64,000 nucleotides of DNA from Vicia villosa (Eukaryota > Streptophyta > Magnoliopsida > Fabales > Fabaceae), in NCBI RefSeq assembly GCF_029867415.1, contig NC_081180.1, forward strand, positions 25,382,808-25,446,807. Reading direction: 5' to 3'. Positions 9,585 through 21,138 of this stretch are shown in pieces. Position 1 is the stretch's first letter; every line of letters begins with the position of its first letter. Position numbers and translations under genes: made by a program. The notes below the pieces were generated by a model. It worked only from the letters and a program-made list of their open reading frames with translations. It searched no databases and was not told the DNA's origin.

Positions 9585-10796
9585 TGAAGGATAGAAAAAC
9601 ACTTAGAAAAGGGGGGCTTGAATAAGTGTAGTCTAAAAACTTGAACGATAAAAACAATTTGCACAGTTATTTTTATCCTGGTTCGTTGTTAACTAAACTA
9701 CTCCAGTCCACCCCCACGGAGTGATTTACCTCACCTGAAGATTTAATCCACTAATCGCAACAGATTACAATGGTTTTCCACTTAGTCCGCGACTAAGTCT
9801 TCTAGAGTATCCTGATCACAACCTGATCACTCCAGGAACAAATGCTTAGACACAAGCTAAGACTTTCTTAGAGTATCCTGACCACCACGTGATCACTCTA
9901 ATTACAACTTCTTAGACACAAGCTAAGACTTCCTAGAGTATCCTGATCAACACTTGATCACTCTAGTTACTTACAAATTAATGTAATCAAATAAGAGTTT
10001 TACAATGCTTCTGAAAAGCTATAATCACAACAGTGATATTTCTCTTAACTTTTAAGCTTAATCTCACTAATATATTACAACAGCAATGTAGTGAGCTTTG
10101 ATGAAGATGAAGTTTCTGAGCTTTGATTTGAACAGCGTTTCAGCAAGTTTTTCAGAGTAAGTTCGTTCAGGATCGTTAACCTTGCTTCTCATCAAAACTT
10201 CATATTTATAGGCACTTTGAGAAGATGACCGTTGGGAGCATTTAATGCTTTGCGTATTCCGTACAACATTGCATTTAATGTTTCACGCTTTTGTCAACTA
10301 CCTCGAGCCTTGTTCACGCTGTGTCTACTGACGTTGCCTTTAATAGCTTCCAACGTTCCTTTTGTCAGTCAGCGTAGCCTGCCACCTGTACTTTCTTCTG
10401 ATCTGATGTTTGTGTATACAACATTTGAATATCATCAGAGTCAAACAGCTTGGTGCATAACATCTTCTTGTCTTCTGACCTTGAAGTGCTTCTGAGCGTG
10501 ATACCATGAGAACTTCAGTGCTTCTGCTTCTGATCTCAAGTTCTTCTGATGCTTCCATAGACCCATGTTCTGATTCTGCCTTGACCATCTTCTGATGTCT
10601 TGCCAGACCATGTTCTGATGTTGCATGGTGAACCTTCTGAGACAAAGCTTCTGAGCGCTGATTTGTGCATACTCTTTATATATTTCCTGAAAGGGAAATT
10701 GCAATGTATTAGAGTACCACATTATCTCACACAAAATTCATATCCTTGTTATCATCAAAACTAAGAATATTGATCAGAACAATTCTTGTTCTAACA
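9585..10796 (-). repeat. 5' LTR of the Sirevirus element
   Basis: 1212 bp, TG...CA on the minus strand, near-identical to 484-1695. It would drive transcription leftwards through gag. Confidence 0.95.
10203..10210 (-). promoter_or_regulatory. TATA box of the Sirevirus 5' LTR
   Basis: Minus strand TATAAATA, about 620 bp before the LTR/internal border. The same motif is kept in the 3' LTR at 1102-1109. Confidence 0.6.
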
Positions 10797-10801
10797 ATTT
10801 G
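10797..10801. repeat. Target-site duplication ATTTG, right copy
   Basis: Exact match to 479-483 and directly adjacent to the LTR end. Confidence 0.93.
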
Positions 10802-11334
10802 TGTTCTGAGTTACGAGAAGTGGTGGTAGGAATGCATTCAAAGTCTCTCTTAGACTTCAACCTAGGATTTGGTTTCTAGTTGAAGACTGACTAAGGGTTC
10901 TCTTATGCCACCATTGGTCCTCAGTGACAAGAACAGGTGCTTGTGCTGAGGGGCTTCTCTCCCATCTTTTTACTCATGTACACCATAATACATGAAGATG
11001 TTCCACTGCATATTATGACATTGGTGCTATCTTTGTCATATTATGGCTAAAAAGGGGGGAGAGTTGACCGAAGGTATTCTGAAGTCCACTACTGTCAAAA
11101 GAAACAAAGGATTATTTAAAGATAGTGTGGATTGAAGATGTTATGATGTGGTTCAAAGATATTCTGAAGCCTTGAAGAACAGAAGAGATTGAAGACCAAT
11201 TCTGAGAATGTAAAAGATCTATTCTTCTGAAGGTTATAGTTTGTGTCTTTGTTGTCTTGAAAGTTGAAGTTTATGTTTTTGTTTTGCTGCAATTTAATGT
11301 TTAGTTTTAGCCAAAATAAGCCAAAAGGGGAGAT
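10802..11334 (+). repeat. 3' internal end of a LARD-like element, with polypurine tract
   Basis: Non-coding. A purine run AAAAAGGGGGGAGAG occurs near 11050. The segment ends with CCAAAAGGGGAGAT at about 11321-11334, directly against the LTR that starts TGTTAATGTC. That is the position of a plus-strand primer for an element on the plus strand. Confidence 0.6.
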
Positions 11335-12530
11335 TGTTAATGTCTTGATTTATGTGATTGGTATTTATGTTTGGCTAAAACATAGTAGCAACAATATGTA
11401 ATAGGGTCTATAGAACTTGGAAACATAAATATGAACAAAACATGTACAACAGCAAGATGTCCTATGGAATGTTAAGACATGCATTGTGACATCATGTCTT
11501 ATGTGATATCGCGCCTGCTAAGCTGATATATAAAGATTCTAGATGTAATCAAACAAATGAAGAATATTCTAATGGAATATTATGCAATCCTATGTGGCGC
11601 AGATTTAAAGGTCAAGAGAATTAAGTCAGAATATTGAAGAATAATTTGTTTCTAATTATGGAAACAATTTAGGAAACTTATGATTAAAGACCTTTCTTTT
11701 AGCAGAAGTTTTCTGCAGATTTGTAATAGCAAATATAGTTGTGATTGTAAGCCCAAGTCCAGTTGGGAATAGGTTATAAATAGGAAGCTTTGTAACCTAG
11801 TTTTTTTAAGCAAACCGAGTATTAAAAAGATGTAAACATTAGGGTTTGTTAAGGTAGACCACCCGAGTTGTGGAATGGCTGCCATGTTCTTCTCAAAACC
11901 TGTAGGTGAGAGAAGTATTTTTATCACTCGAATCCTTTAGGTAAGAGTGGAGAGATTTGTTTCTTGGTCAAAGCTGTTAAGCAAGATCAAGGTGTCTGTC
12001 TTGAAGTGTGTCTTCAGTTTATTAGTTAATGTTATCACTGTTTGTGATTGAAGGGGATTGAGGGGGGCCTCATATCTAGGTGAGTCTTAGATAGAATTCT
12101 AACTTGGGTAGTGATTAAGTGAGAAGTTGTAAACGAGGGAGTTTAGCTTTGAATTGATACTATCATAGTGGATTTATCCTTGGCTTGGTAGCCCCCATAG
12201 TAGGTTGGTTTAACCGAACTGGGTTAACAATTCCTTGTGTTATCTAATTTCTGCACTTGTTTATGGATCTGATATAAGAGGTTATAACATCGATTATGTC
12301 ATCGGGAAATTCTTTCAAAGCATAGGCTTTCAGCAAATCAAACTAGATCAATACTTGATTGTAATCTCTGTGCTATCATTATAAATTATTCCAGAAAGTT
12401 TAGGATCTTTTAGCATTCAAGTGTTGAACCAAAGTTGAAGATAATCCTATTTTATCAGTGCAATTATTCTAACAGACTATATATCACGACATCATACATG
12501 AAATCTGAGTTCTATCATACCAGAATTTCA
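11335..12530 (+). repeat. LTR (1196 bp) of a second copia-type, LARD-like element
   Basis: Starts TGTTAATGTC right after a polypurine tract and ends ATTTCA right before a tRNA-Met type primer site, so both borders are supported functionally. No second copy of this LTR lies in the window. Having a PPT on one side and a PBS on the other means it joins two internal regions, as expected after unequal recombination or tandem insertion. Confidence 0.75.
11775..11782 (+). promoter_or_regulatory. TATA box in the LARD LTR
   Basis: TATAAATA within GGTTATAAATAGGAAGC, in the middle of the LTR, where copia promoters usually sit. Confidence 0.5.
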
Positions 12531-12532
12531 AT

Positions 12533-12544
12533 TGGTATTAGAGC
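12533..12544 (+). other. Primer-binding site of the LARD-like element
   Basis: TGGTATTAGAGC two bases after the LTR end. It differs by one base from the TGGTATCAGAGC site of the Sirevirus at 9571-9582, and the two-base spacing is the same. Confidence 0.8.
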
Positions 12545-15500
12545 AGGCATCCTGTCTGTTTCTGGATGAGATCCATGGGGGATACTTTCTGGTTGTGTAC
12601 AAGGTAGAAGATTGTTTGAATAAGGAGTGTTCATATTGTATATGGTCCCTTGAAGTGGAGGATGGACCTATTTATGGAAAACTAGACCAACCTGTCAGAA
12701 GAAAGAAGATGCTAGAACAAGAAAGGTAAATTAAGAAATTTCATGCGGAAGTGAAGAGTCTGGATTGAATTGTTTAGCCTCAACACAGAGATGGAAGTTA
12801 TCAACAAATTCATGCGGGAGTGAAGACATTGATAAGGTAATCCTTGTGTTTATGTGATACCAGGTGGTCAGGATTTTGGTTGGGTCTAGGATGTTACTTG
12901 ATAGAGAAGTAAGCAGATTGTAGGGTTGATTTATTTTCAATCCCTATGTGTCATGCTTACAAGTGGATTATGGAGTAAGCATTGTGTAAGTTCTGTTGAA
13001 GAATGGCTATTTTCCGCTGCATAACCGCTGATACAACCCCTATAATGAAGGAAGAATTCTAGGGTTATTCAACAAAATATATGGCAAATTTCTCAACTAT
13101 TTTAAAAGTGTCAAAGATACTCGAGTCCCTCTCAAGTCCAGTTATAAAGGCATGGATTATTAGAGTTGATGGGCATCAACTGATCAATGGTTCTCATATT
13201 TATCTACAAAGTGTTTACCTAGAAGATGTTCAAGGCTGAAGTGTTCCTAGAAGATGGAACATAAGTCCTACTAGATGTTCGGACATTAGAACTGATGTGC
13301 AGCTACTGTTGAAGAACACATGTTCTGGTGCCAAACTAATGTAGTGTGAGTATATATGTTTGGAACCTACTCCTGATCTGGAAGAGGAGACATATGGTTA
13401 TAAGTTGATCAGGACACGAACAACATGTACTTCTGCCCCAGATATCAGCTTGTGGGAGTATAGAAGTAAGGCTCAATGCACAAAAGAAGACTCATAAAGG
13501 TATACACTTCAGTCCCTTTATGAGAAATCAAGATGAGCTTATCTCATGTATTTTACTCTGATCAAGGAACCAGATATGTGGAGTTTTAATTCATAACCAT
13601 AGAACAGTCGTCGGAGCTGAATATTGTGCCTCATCCATAGTGAAATATGGTTTTGAATGTTGACTGCCCCATAACTATTATCTAGAAAGGGTAGTGTCAA
13701 TGAGAATCAAGGAAATTAGATTGCTCAGAAGAATCTGACCTTTTAAATGTTATGCCAAAATTGAGTCTGTTGCAGAAACATAAATGAGGGAATCTCCTCT
13801 ATAGGTACAGACCGTGGCATCCATCATCTCAAAATCAGAATGAAAGTCTGAAGAAAAGTTCATTGAGATGTGGCATATACTAAATCCTTGATATGTCTGG
13901 ATGTAAAGTTGCTGGTCACTATGCTTCTTTTGTTCCCTCCAAGTGTTATGAATAAGATGTTAGAGATGTTAGCCAAGAACCATAAAGGATGATGTCGTAA
14001 CAAATGGTAAAACATCATCTCCTTGTCTTCGGTTTTTTAAAAAGTATCTTATTGCCAAGAGGAAAGTATATAAGTGTGAAGAGGTAATCAGTCAGAATGA
14101 TCTAGTGTGAGTAGTCAATTCTAACTGACTAACTGATAGGTACTTTGACGGGAGACTCAGTACTTGTTAGATGTGCAGCCTAAATACAAGATTCATATAC
14201 TCTGTCGGGAGCTGATTATTTGTATGAAAAATTCATGGACTAATATGAACTAAGCATTTGTATCAAAGTTCACTGTTATCTTCACAAGTCTAGGAAGTGT
14301 GGCAGTGTTGTTTGGTGATTAGTTGAAGAATTAAAAAGCACATAAGTACTGTAAAATATCTTGATGGGAGCTGGATATTTGCAACAACTAGGTGGAAATC
14401 TGAAGAGAATAAATATGTGATGTATAGAAGAAAAAACTCTACATAAATATGTAACATCACAACTATTGAAGACACCAGAGAGATAAGGTTCAGACTTATC
14501 TGTTGAAGACTAATTTATGGTTATATACAAGAGGTTTCTTCTATTACAGTTGCAGAGTGTGGCAATTTGAATCTTGTATAGCAAGCAAACTAAGGATTCC
14601 TAATTTGGAAACTGTGGCAAACTCCAAATAAAGAGTACTTCAAGGACCAACATCAAAGATGTCCTAGATTTGTATATCTCAGGGAGAGTATGGAGATCAG
14701 CAAGGACAATGTAATTCTGCTTCTAATCATTTGGAAAGTTTTTTTTAACTAATCTTTTAAAGCCAGAAGAACAATGTCAAACAAGAAGTCATGACATAAC
14801 TCAAGACATGTTTTATCCTTGGAAACCAGCAGGGATAGTTCTTATTAGTTTCATATAAAATATGTATTGATGGTGTATATCACTTGCTTTGACTTAGTGC
14901 ATGTTCCAACCAATGCGCAAATTCACCTGATGCACCTCTTTTTAAAGTAACACCTCTTATAGACCAGGTATGTTATTTAAGTTGCTCAGGTTTTTAGAGT
15001 CTTTCTTTGCTTTTATTTTTTTTCCTTCTCATGAGTCTTGTTTGAGTCTCTCATGTCCTTCTTTCGGATGTGGGTAAGTTTAGAGTCTATATAGGTTATT
15101 TTTGTCAACTTGTGACAAACATAGGGAATAAGGGTAATGTTCAGACATTGTTAAGTCTGAGGTTCTTCTTTGGAGTTGTTTTGCAAAGATATTGAATAGG
15201 CTTTCTATTCTAAGTCAGTTTTTCTTTCTGTTTAGAGTCTTGTTTTCAAGTCATGGACACAAATAGTGTCCTGTGTTCTAAGTCAACCAATATAGAGGAA
15301 TGTTATCTCTATGGATAGTCAGAGTATTTGAGTCCTGTTTAGAGTCATGAACACTGGTTATCTTGTGTTCTGAGTCATCAAATGTAGAGATCTGGTTCTC
15401 TATACTTGTATATGGATGGTTCAAGTGAGTTTGTCTAAGTTGAGTCAGTTCTCAGTGTAAGGGGGAGAAAGCTGGTCGAAGAGGATACCGCTACAAACAT

Positions 15501-16249
15501 GGAAATCCTATTGAGAAACAGTATATTTCCTCAGAACTATAGTAGATGGACTTTGCATGGATGTCCCAAGGGATGTTCGAACATCATCTCCAGAGGTTTT
15601 ATTGTCTACTCAGCCAATGATTGTGAAGTTTGAAGAAGCAACATTATTGTCTGAAGTGGCAGATCGGACATAATATGGATTAGAATGGGTAGGTTCTGAT
15701 CTTGGTGGTAGTAACATGTTCTGGCAATACATGATTACTCTTATGATGAAGACTTCACTAGCTGTTAGTGACTGTAAAGTCAGAAGTTTGATATCACATA
15801 GTGTGATCTGATCAGAATGGCTGAAGATAGGGAGGTTTCTTCTACTGCTAGTAAATGATTGTGGTAGTCTTTATTATGTGTAGAAAGTAAACCAAAGACA
15901 TTTGTTATGGAATATGTGAGAAATTACAAATCAAGTGGGCTCTCGTGTTGACTTGGCAGACCATGTATCTGAAATAAGCATGGTGAGATTATGCTCAACA
16001 AAGTGTAAGAAGTGGCAGTTCTTCATGTTGAGAATGTGGAAATCTCTTTGTGTTTTCATTTGGTGTCAAGTGGTCATCTACAGAAGGATCATTGGTTGTT
16101 CATGTCAGGGGAAGTTAAAGCTAATGTGCTGTAATATTATTTGATTTTTATGGGCTCTATTACAACTTTGAAACTTTAGTCTAACTTCGAATATTGTAGG
16201 AAGCACTTGAATAAGTGATTTTAAAATCTTTTTTTTGTTGAATTCTTGA
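12545..16249 (+). repeat. Non-coding internal region of the LARD-like element
   Basis: About 3.7 kb without any ORF longer than about 70 codons and no retroviral motif in any frame. Features seen: a short direct repeat 'aaattycatgcggragtgaaga' at about 12737 and 12804; a purine tract TAAGGGGGAGAAAG near 15461 followed by CTGGTCGAAG, which echoes 11050-11070; and words near 15340-15390 that match the region around 455-483 joined to 10802. It looks like the same kind of internal sequence as 1-478 plus 10802-11334. Confidence 0.5.
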
Positions 16250-16257
16250 CTAGAATG

Positions 16258-16468
16258 TAGGGATGACAACGGGTCGGGTTGGGTGCGGGTTTTAAACTAC
16301 CCGAACCCGCGCTCGAAATCGGCTTCCATACCCGAATCCGAATCCAAAAGTTGTTCGGGTGACAAAATGAAACCCACGCCCACACGCGTTGGGTTTGAGT
16401 TTTTTCACCCAAACCCGAACCCACAACAAAATACATAAAATACATTTTTCCTACATCTTTCCACAATA

Positions 16469-16531
<63 letters not shown>

Positions 16532-16688
16532 ATGTGTGATTTCGGGTTTCAGACTACCCAAACTCACACTCGAAATATCGGGTGGCACTCGAGCTCGAAC
16601 TCAAACTTAATCTACTCGGATTTTTACTCGTTAACTCAGGTTCGGGTGCGGGTGGAGCCCGCGAGTTTGGGTATGCTTGCCATCTCTA
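16258..16688. mobile_element. hAT-type MITE, 431 bp, with (AT)n core
   Basis: Terminal inverted repeats TAGGGATGACAA (left) and TAGAGATGGCAA (right, complement strand), each followed by GC-rich 'ACCCGAACCC/CGGGT' runs unlike the AT-rich surroundings. An 8-bp target duplication flanks it: CTAGAATG at 16250-16257 and CTAGAAAG at 16689-16696 (one mismatch). Eight-base duplications are a hAT signature. It is non-coding and non-autonomous. Confidence 0.82.
16466..16529. repeat. (AT)n microsatellite inside the MITE
   Basis: About 30 AT units, with one interrupting G near the start, lying between the two halves of the MITE. Confidence 0.95.
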
Positions 16689-16696
16689 CTAGAAAG

Positions 16697-17195
16697 TTTG
16701 TTTACTGACATAAATTTCTTGCGATAAAATGACACCTAGGATGTCTATGAAGAAGCTTGCTAGCTATAGATCTAAGGCTAAGACATCAAAGACAAATCTT
16801 GATTATTTCTATTAGTATATTTATTTTTATCGATTAAAAATTAATTTAATAATATAAATATAATAAGATAGTGAACCACTAGTTTTTAATTAAAAATATC
16901 TTTTTATGTTATTTTATATCTATCAGTTAATGTAACAATTAATTTACCAAGTATTCAAGTTAACTTATTAGCAATATGTTATCAATTATAAACAATCAAT
17001 TACCAACTATCATCTATAGCTATAAATCATCAGTTGCCAAGTAATTTTATCATACAGAGCCATATGAGAGTATCAAGGTGCAACCTAGTGCATCTCTCAA
17101 TCATGAAAAGAAGAAAAGGAAAAACAAAATTGTTATTGTGTTATTCCAAAAACATAAAAAGAAATAAAATAAAATGCAAACATAAAAAGAAATAA
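16697..17195. other. AT-rich intergenic DNA
   Basis: No gene or repeat signature recognised. A short duplication 'cataaaaagaaataaaataa' lies just before 17196. Confidence 0.5.
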
Positions 17196-17267
17196 AATAA
17201 GAAAATTTCTTTACAGACCTACTAACCTTCTTGGTCACCCCTGGCGAAATTCCTAGAATGCCCCTAT

Positions 17268-17480
17268 ATTTCGGAAATGCATCTCCGAAATCACTATTTT
17301 TTTGAAAAAAAGGTGATTTCGGAAGTGCACTTCCGAAAACACAAAAAAAAGTGTTTTTGGAGATGCATTTTCGAAATCACCTTTTTTCTTGTGGAGAGGG
17401 GGTGTCTTCGGAGATGCATATCCGAAATATTCCAATTTTTGGTCTTGGAATGTTTCGGATATGCATTTCCGAAAAAATTT
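17268..17480. repeat. Left palindrome cluster
   Basis: Five or so near-copies of the palindrome TTCGGARATGCATYTCCGAA separated by 20-35 bp homopolymer-rich spacers. Confidence 0.7.
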
Positions 17481-18868
17481 AATAATTATTAAAAAATTAA
17501 AATAAAGGAGAATCAATACAATTAAAAATATAATTAATTGTATTAATTAAAATATATTATTAAATATATATCATTATCATTAAAATATAATAATAATTAT
17601 TAACATTTTTTTTTAAATTAAAATATTTTGTAGTTATTATTTATAATTAAATTTTTTCAACAATTTTTTATGCACTATTACTTTATTTACAAATAAATTA
17701 TTTGATACTTTATTTTAATTGAATAGAATAGAATTTAATTTTAATAAAATTAAAAAAACAATGAGAATATTTTTAAAAAATTAAAAGAAACTTTTTACTT
17801 TAATCTTTCTTAATTTATTTTTTAACTATTATTAATTATTTAAAAAGTAAATAGTTGAATTATTAAATAAATTATTTATAAAATTGTAACTATTTAACTA
17901 AATTATTGAGATTATCTAAAAGTTATTAGATTAATTATAAAATAACTAAATTATAAATATAAATAGTTTATTAGTTAATTACAAAATATAGTTTTAACTT
18001 TAATTAAAATTTATTACGTTAAGTATAAAATATCTAAAAGTAATAAAATTTATAAAAAAATACAATTAAAATTTTAATTTTAACAATTAAAACTTAACTC
18101 AAATTTATAAATAAATTAATAAAATTTAAAAATTAAATAGGAAAATTATTAAACTAATAATAATTTAAATTTGTATTGATGAAATGTCATAAAAAAATCA
18201 TTTGAAATACACAAGTGCACCACGTGAAACATTGCAAAAAAAAATTAAATTAAAATAATAGCAAATAATTTAGAGGAATCAAAATTTATAATTTTTTTAA
18301 TATACTAAAAAAAATAGTTGATAGATTCAAAAGAATAAAGAAACAAAGTATCAAAATGAAAAAAATTTATTAATTGATAGAAATAAAATGATTTGAATAT
18401 TTCCAAAATTATTAACCTATCTTTTTTTATTCTAAAAGTAATGTACTTATTCCATTTATAAGATGTTTTATTTGATCGGTCTAAAATTTAAAATGGTTAT
18501 TCCCTATAATTAAAATCGATATATTTGTTTTTATTAGCTAATAAATAGTATAAATTTTTGAAGATCTTAATTTTAAACCACCATTTCAAAATAATTCTAT
18601 ACTTCAAAACTAATCTTTTTAATATCTAGTCCAACATTGTTTAGTTTTTTTATCTACCGTCCATTCATTTTCAAATATAACATTTAAAGATATTATATTA
18701 TTTACGTTAATCAATTTATTTTTATCTTATATTTCTTCTCAGCAGTTATAAATTTATAGAGTTATTTTTAGTTTGATGTTTTATTAAAAAAAATATCAAT
18801 ATTAAATTAGTTTGGTTAGTAAAATAAATCAATCGTCGTTAAAAATTATAGTTTGAAATGTAGATGTA

Positions 18869-19047
18869 ATGTAATATCGAGCTTAGACCAAAATTAAGAT
18901 AAAGTAATTCTCTATAGTTATTTAGGTGTTTTATTTTACTAGATTATCTTTATTAAATTGAAATGTTGTACTGTAATATCGTGGTTTGACCAAAATTAAG
19001 ATAAAGTAATTTTTTTTATCTATTTAGGTGTTTTATTTTACTAGATG
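18869..19047. repeat. Imperfect direct repeat, period about 102 bp
   Basis: 'gtaatatcg' followed by 'accaaaattaagataaagta' and 'tatttaggtgttttatttta' occurs at 18869-18945 and again at 18971-19047. Confidence 0.75.
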
Positions 19048-19139
19048 AAAATTAATAAGTATATTGCGCATCCAATTATATATTTATTTTTGAGGTTAGT
19101 TTTGATTATATTTGTGTAAATTATGACCGTTAACAGATT

Positions 19140-19375
19140 TTTTTAAAAAATTTCTTTACCCACCTCCCTATGGGGGTCACCCCCAGAGAAAACCCCACTT
19201 TACCCCTGCTTCGAAAATGCATTTCCGAAATATTTTTTTTTCTAAATTTTTACAGACTTCGGAAGCATTTCCGAAAAAATCCCAAAAATTGAGATTTTGA
19301 TTAATTCGGAGATGCATCTCCGAAAAAACAAAAAAAAATCTAAAAATCCCAAAAATTAATTTTAGGATATTAATT
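19140..19375. repeat. Internal third copy of the palindrome-rich arm
   Basis: In the same orientation as the left arm: 'aatttctttacccacc', 'gggtcaccccc', then three ATGCAT or GCATTTCC palindrome copies. It could be a nested or duplicated arm. Confidence 0.6.
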
Positions 19376-20452
19376 AATTCATATATCATAAATTTGATAT
19401 AATTTATGAGTAATGAATAATAATAATAATTATATATTTTGATATAATTTATGAGTTATGAATAATAAGTATTATATATTTCTATTCTGATTCATATTTT
19501 AAAATTTAAAATAATTTTAATTAAAAAAACTAAAATAATTTCACTTACAAAATGAGTTATAATTTTTTATTTATATATTTATAATAATTATTATGTATTT
19601 ACAAAAAAAATTAAAAAAATGAGTGTTTTAATTTATATATTTATATATTTTTATAATAATTATAATAATTATTACGTATTTATTAAAATTATTATATATT
19701 TATATATTTATATAATAATTATTATATATTAATTATAAATATATTTATAAATTTATATATTTATATAATAATTATAAAAATTAAAAAAATGAGTGTTTTA
19801 ATTTATAATAATTATTATATATTTATATATTAATTATTATATATTTATATATTATATATTTATATATTTCACTTACAAAATTAATAATTATTATTATATA
19901 TTTATATATTTCTATTCTAATTCATAATTAAAAATGAGTTATAATTTTTTATTTAGTTTTAAAAAATTAAAAAAAGATTTTGTCTTAATTTTATTTAATG
20001 AATAAGTTTTATATTTAATTCAATATAATTCAAAATTTACTTATGGAATTAAAATGTTTTTGATTTATATAAGTTAGTAAAATAATTTTTAACTTTAAAA
20101 TTGTTTAGGAAATTTTGATTCACCTTGATTTTATTGATTCACCTTCATTTTATTGATTCACCTTGATTTTATACCTATTAATTGTATTGATTCACCTTGA
20201 TTTTAATTTTTTAATAATTATTGAATTCTTTGAGAAGTATATCCGAAACATTCCAAGACTAATTTGGATATATGCATCTCCGAAGACACCCCTCTCCAAA
20301 AAATGGTGTTTTCGGAAATGCATCTCCGAAATAAGACAAATTTTGAAAAAAAAAAGCGTTTCGGAAATGCATTTCCGAAATGAGATTATTTTGGGTTTTT
20401 CACCAGAGATGACCAAGAAAATAGGAAGGTAGGTAAAGAAATTCTCTTTTTC

Positions 20453-21138
20453 TATCACATATATGAGTTTTAATATTATAAATTACATTTATGTAAGAAT
20501 TTATAATATTTTTCTTTAGTCAAAATTTATACACTTGTTTTTTTGCCCCCACCAAGATAGATTTTTGGATCCGGCACTGACCCTTCCCCCTTTGTTATTG
20601 TCATCCTCAAAGAACAGTCCTATGAAAATCCAAACAAGGTTAAAACATGAAAGAATGCAATATTTTTTATTCAAGGTCTGTGAACATTCAAACCTTCTAG
20701 TTTAAACAACAATCCAATTTTGCATGATTTATAAAATTAAGACTTGATTATATACAAACCTAAATTGTTACTTTTACATGTAAAATATTTTGAACCTTAT
20801 TTAACAAAAGTTTAAGCGATCAATCATATAAAGCAAACATTGAGATTAAAAGAAATTATATGATAAACTTTATTAAAGTTGTCTCGGTTAAGATTTTGGT
20901 ACTTTTTGTGTGTGTCTTCCTCCTTCAAGCCATTTGAATTGTCCTCAGTTTTAGTAAGTTGACTTTATTTGAACTATTGTTGTTGATTGATGGCGGTGGA
21001 GGTTGATGTACATGCTCGACCATGTCGTCTGATACGGTGGAAGCTGCACCAATAATTAGTTGCAAATTAATGATAAAATAACAAGTATATACAAAATAAT
21101 GATTCCCTTAAAATATGTTCAATGCCATCTATTTATAA
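20453..21138. other. Intergenic DNA
   Basis: No recognisable gene. A fragment 'gatttttggatccggcactg' near 20553 resembles text often seen at retroelement remnants, but it is too short to assign. This stretch continues at 23809 after removal of the solo LTR. Confidence 0.4.

Larger units (their letters stand above)
484..10796 (-). mobile_element. Complete Sirevirus-type Ty1/copia retrotransposon lacking RT-RNase H
   Basis: A 10,313-bp element read on the minus strand. In order it has: 5' LTR (10796-9585), primer site complementary to initiator tRNA-Met, gag, protease and integrase, then two further ORFs, repeated polypurine motifs and the 3' LTR (1695-484). Both LTRs are 1212 bp, begin TG and end CA, and an exact ATTTG duplication flanks the element. 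I counted about 16 mismatches between the LTRs by eye (roughly 1.3%), so insertion is fairly recent. The Gag with a zinc knuckle and long C-terminal coiled coil, extra ORFs after pol and multiple PPT-like motifs fit the Sirevirus (SIRE/Maximus) lineage. No reverse transcriptase or RNase H motif is seen in any frame, and integrase carries a frameshift. The element thus looks non-autonomous. Confidence 0.92.
17196..20452. mobile_element. Element with long inverted arms rich in ATGCAT-centred palindromes
   Basis: The left arm (about 17196-17530) and right arm (about 20180-20452) are inverted copies. Both carry, from the outside in, 'aatttctttac', 'cttggtca', several TTCGGARATGCATYTCCGAA-type palindromes, 'aataattattaaaaaatta' and 'tgaatcaatacaatta'. 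The interior is extremely AT-rich and non-coding. No target duplication was clear, so the superfamily is not assigned (fold-back or Mutator-like are options). Confidence 0.6.

Noticed and set aside
16472..16708. ORF beginning with an Ile-Tyr run (also at 25199, 25245, 63137)
   Set aside because: Produced by translating AT microsatellites.
17253..20458. Overlapping ORFs on both strands with 'SEMHFRN/KCISE' repeats
   Set aside because: Translations of the ATGCAT palindromes; the same peptide appears on both strands, showing it is a repeat artefact.
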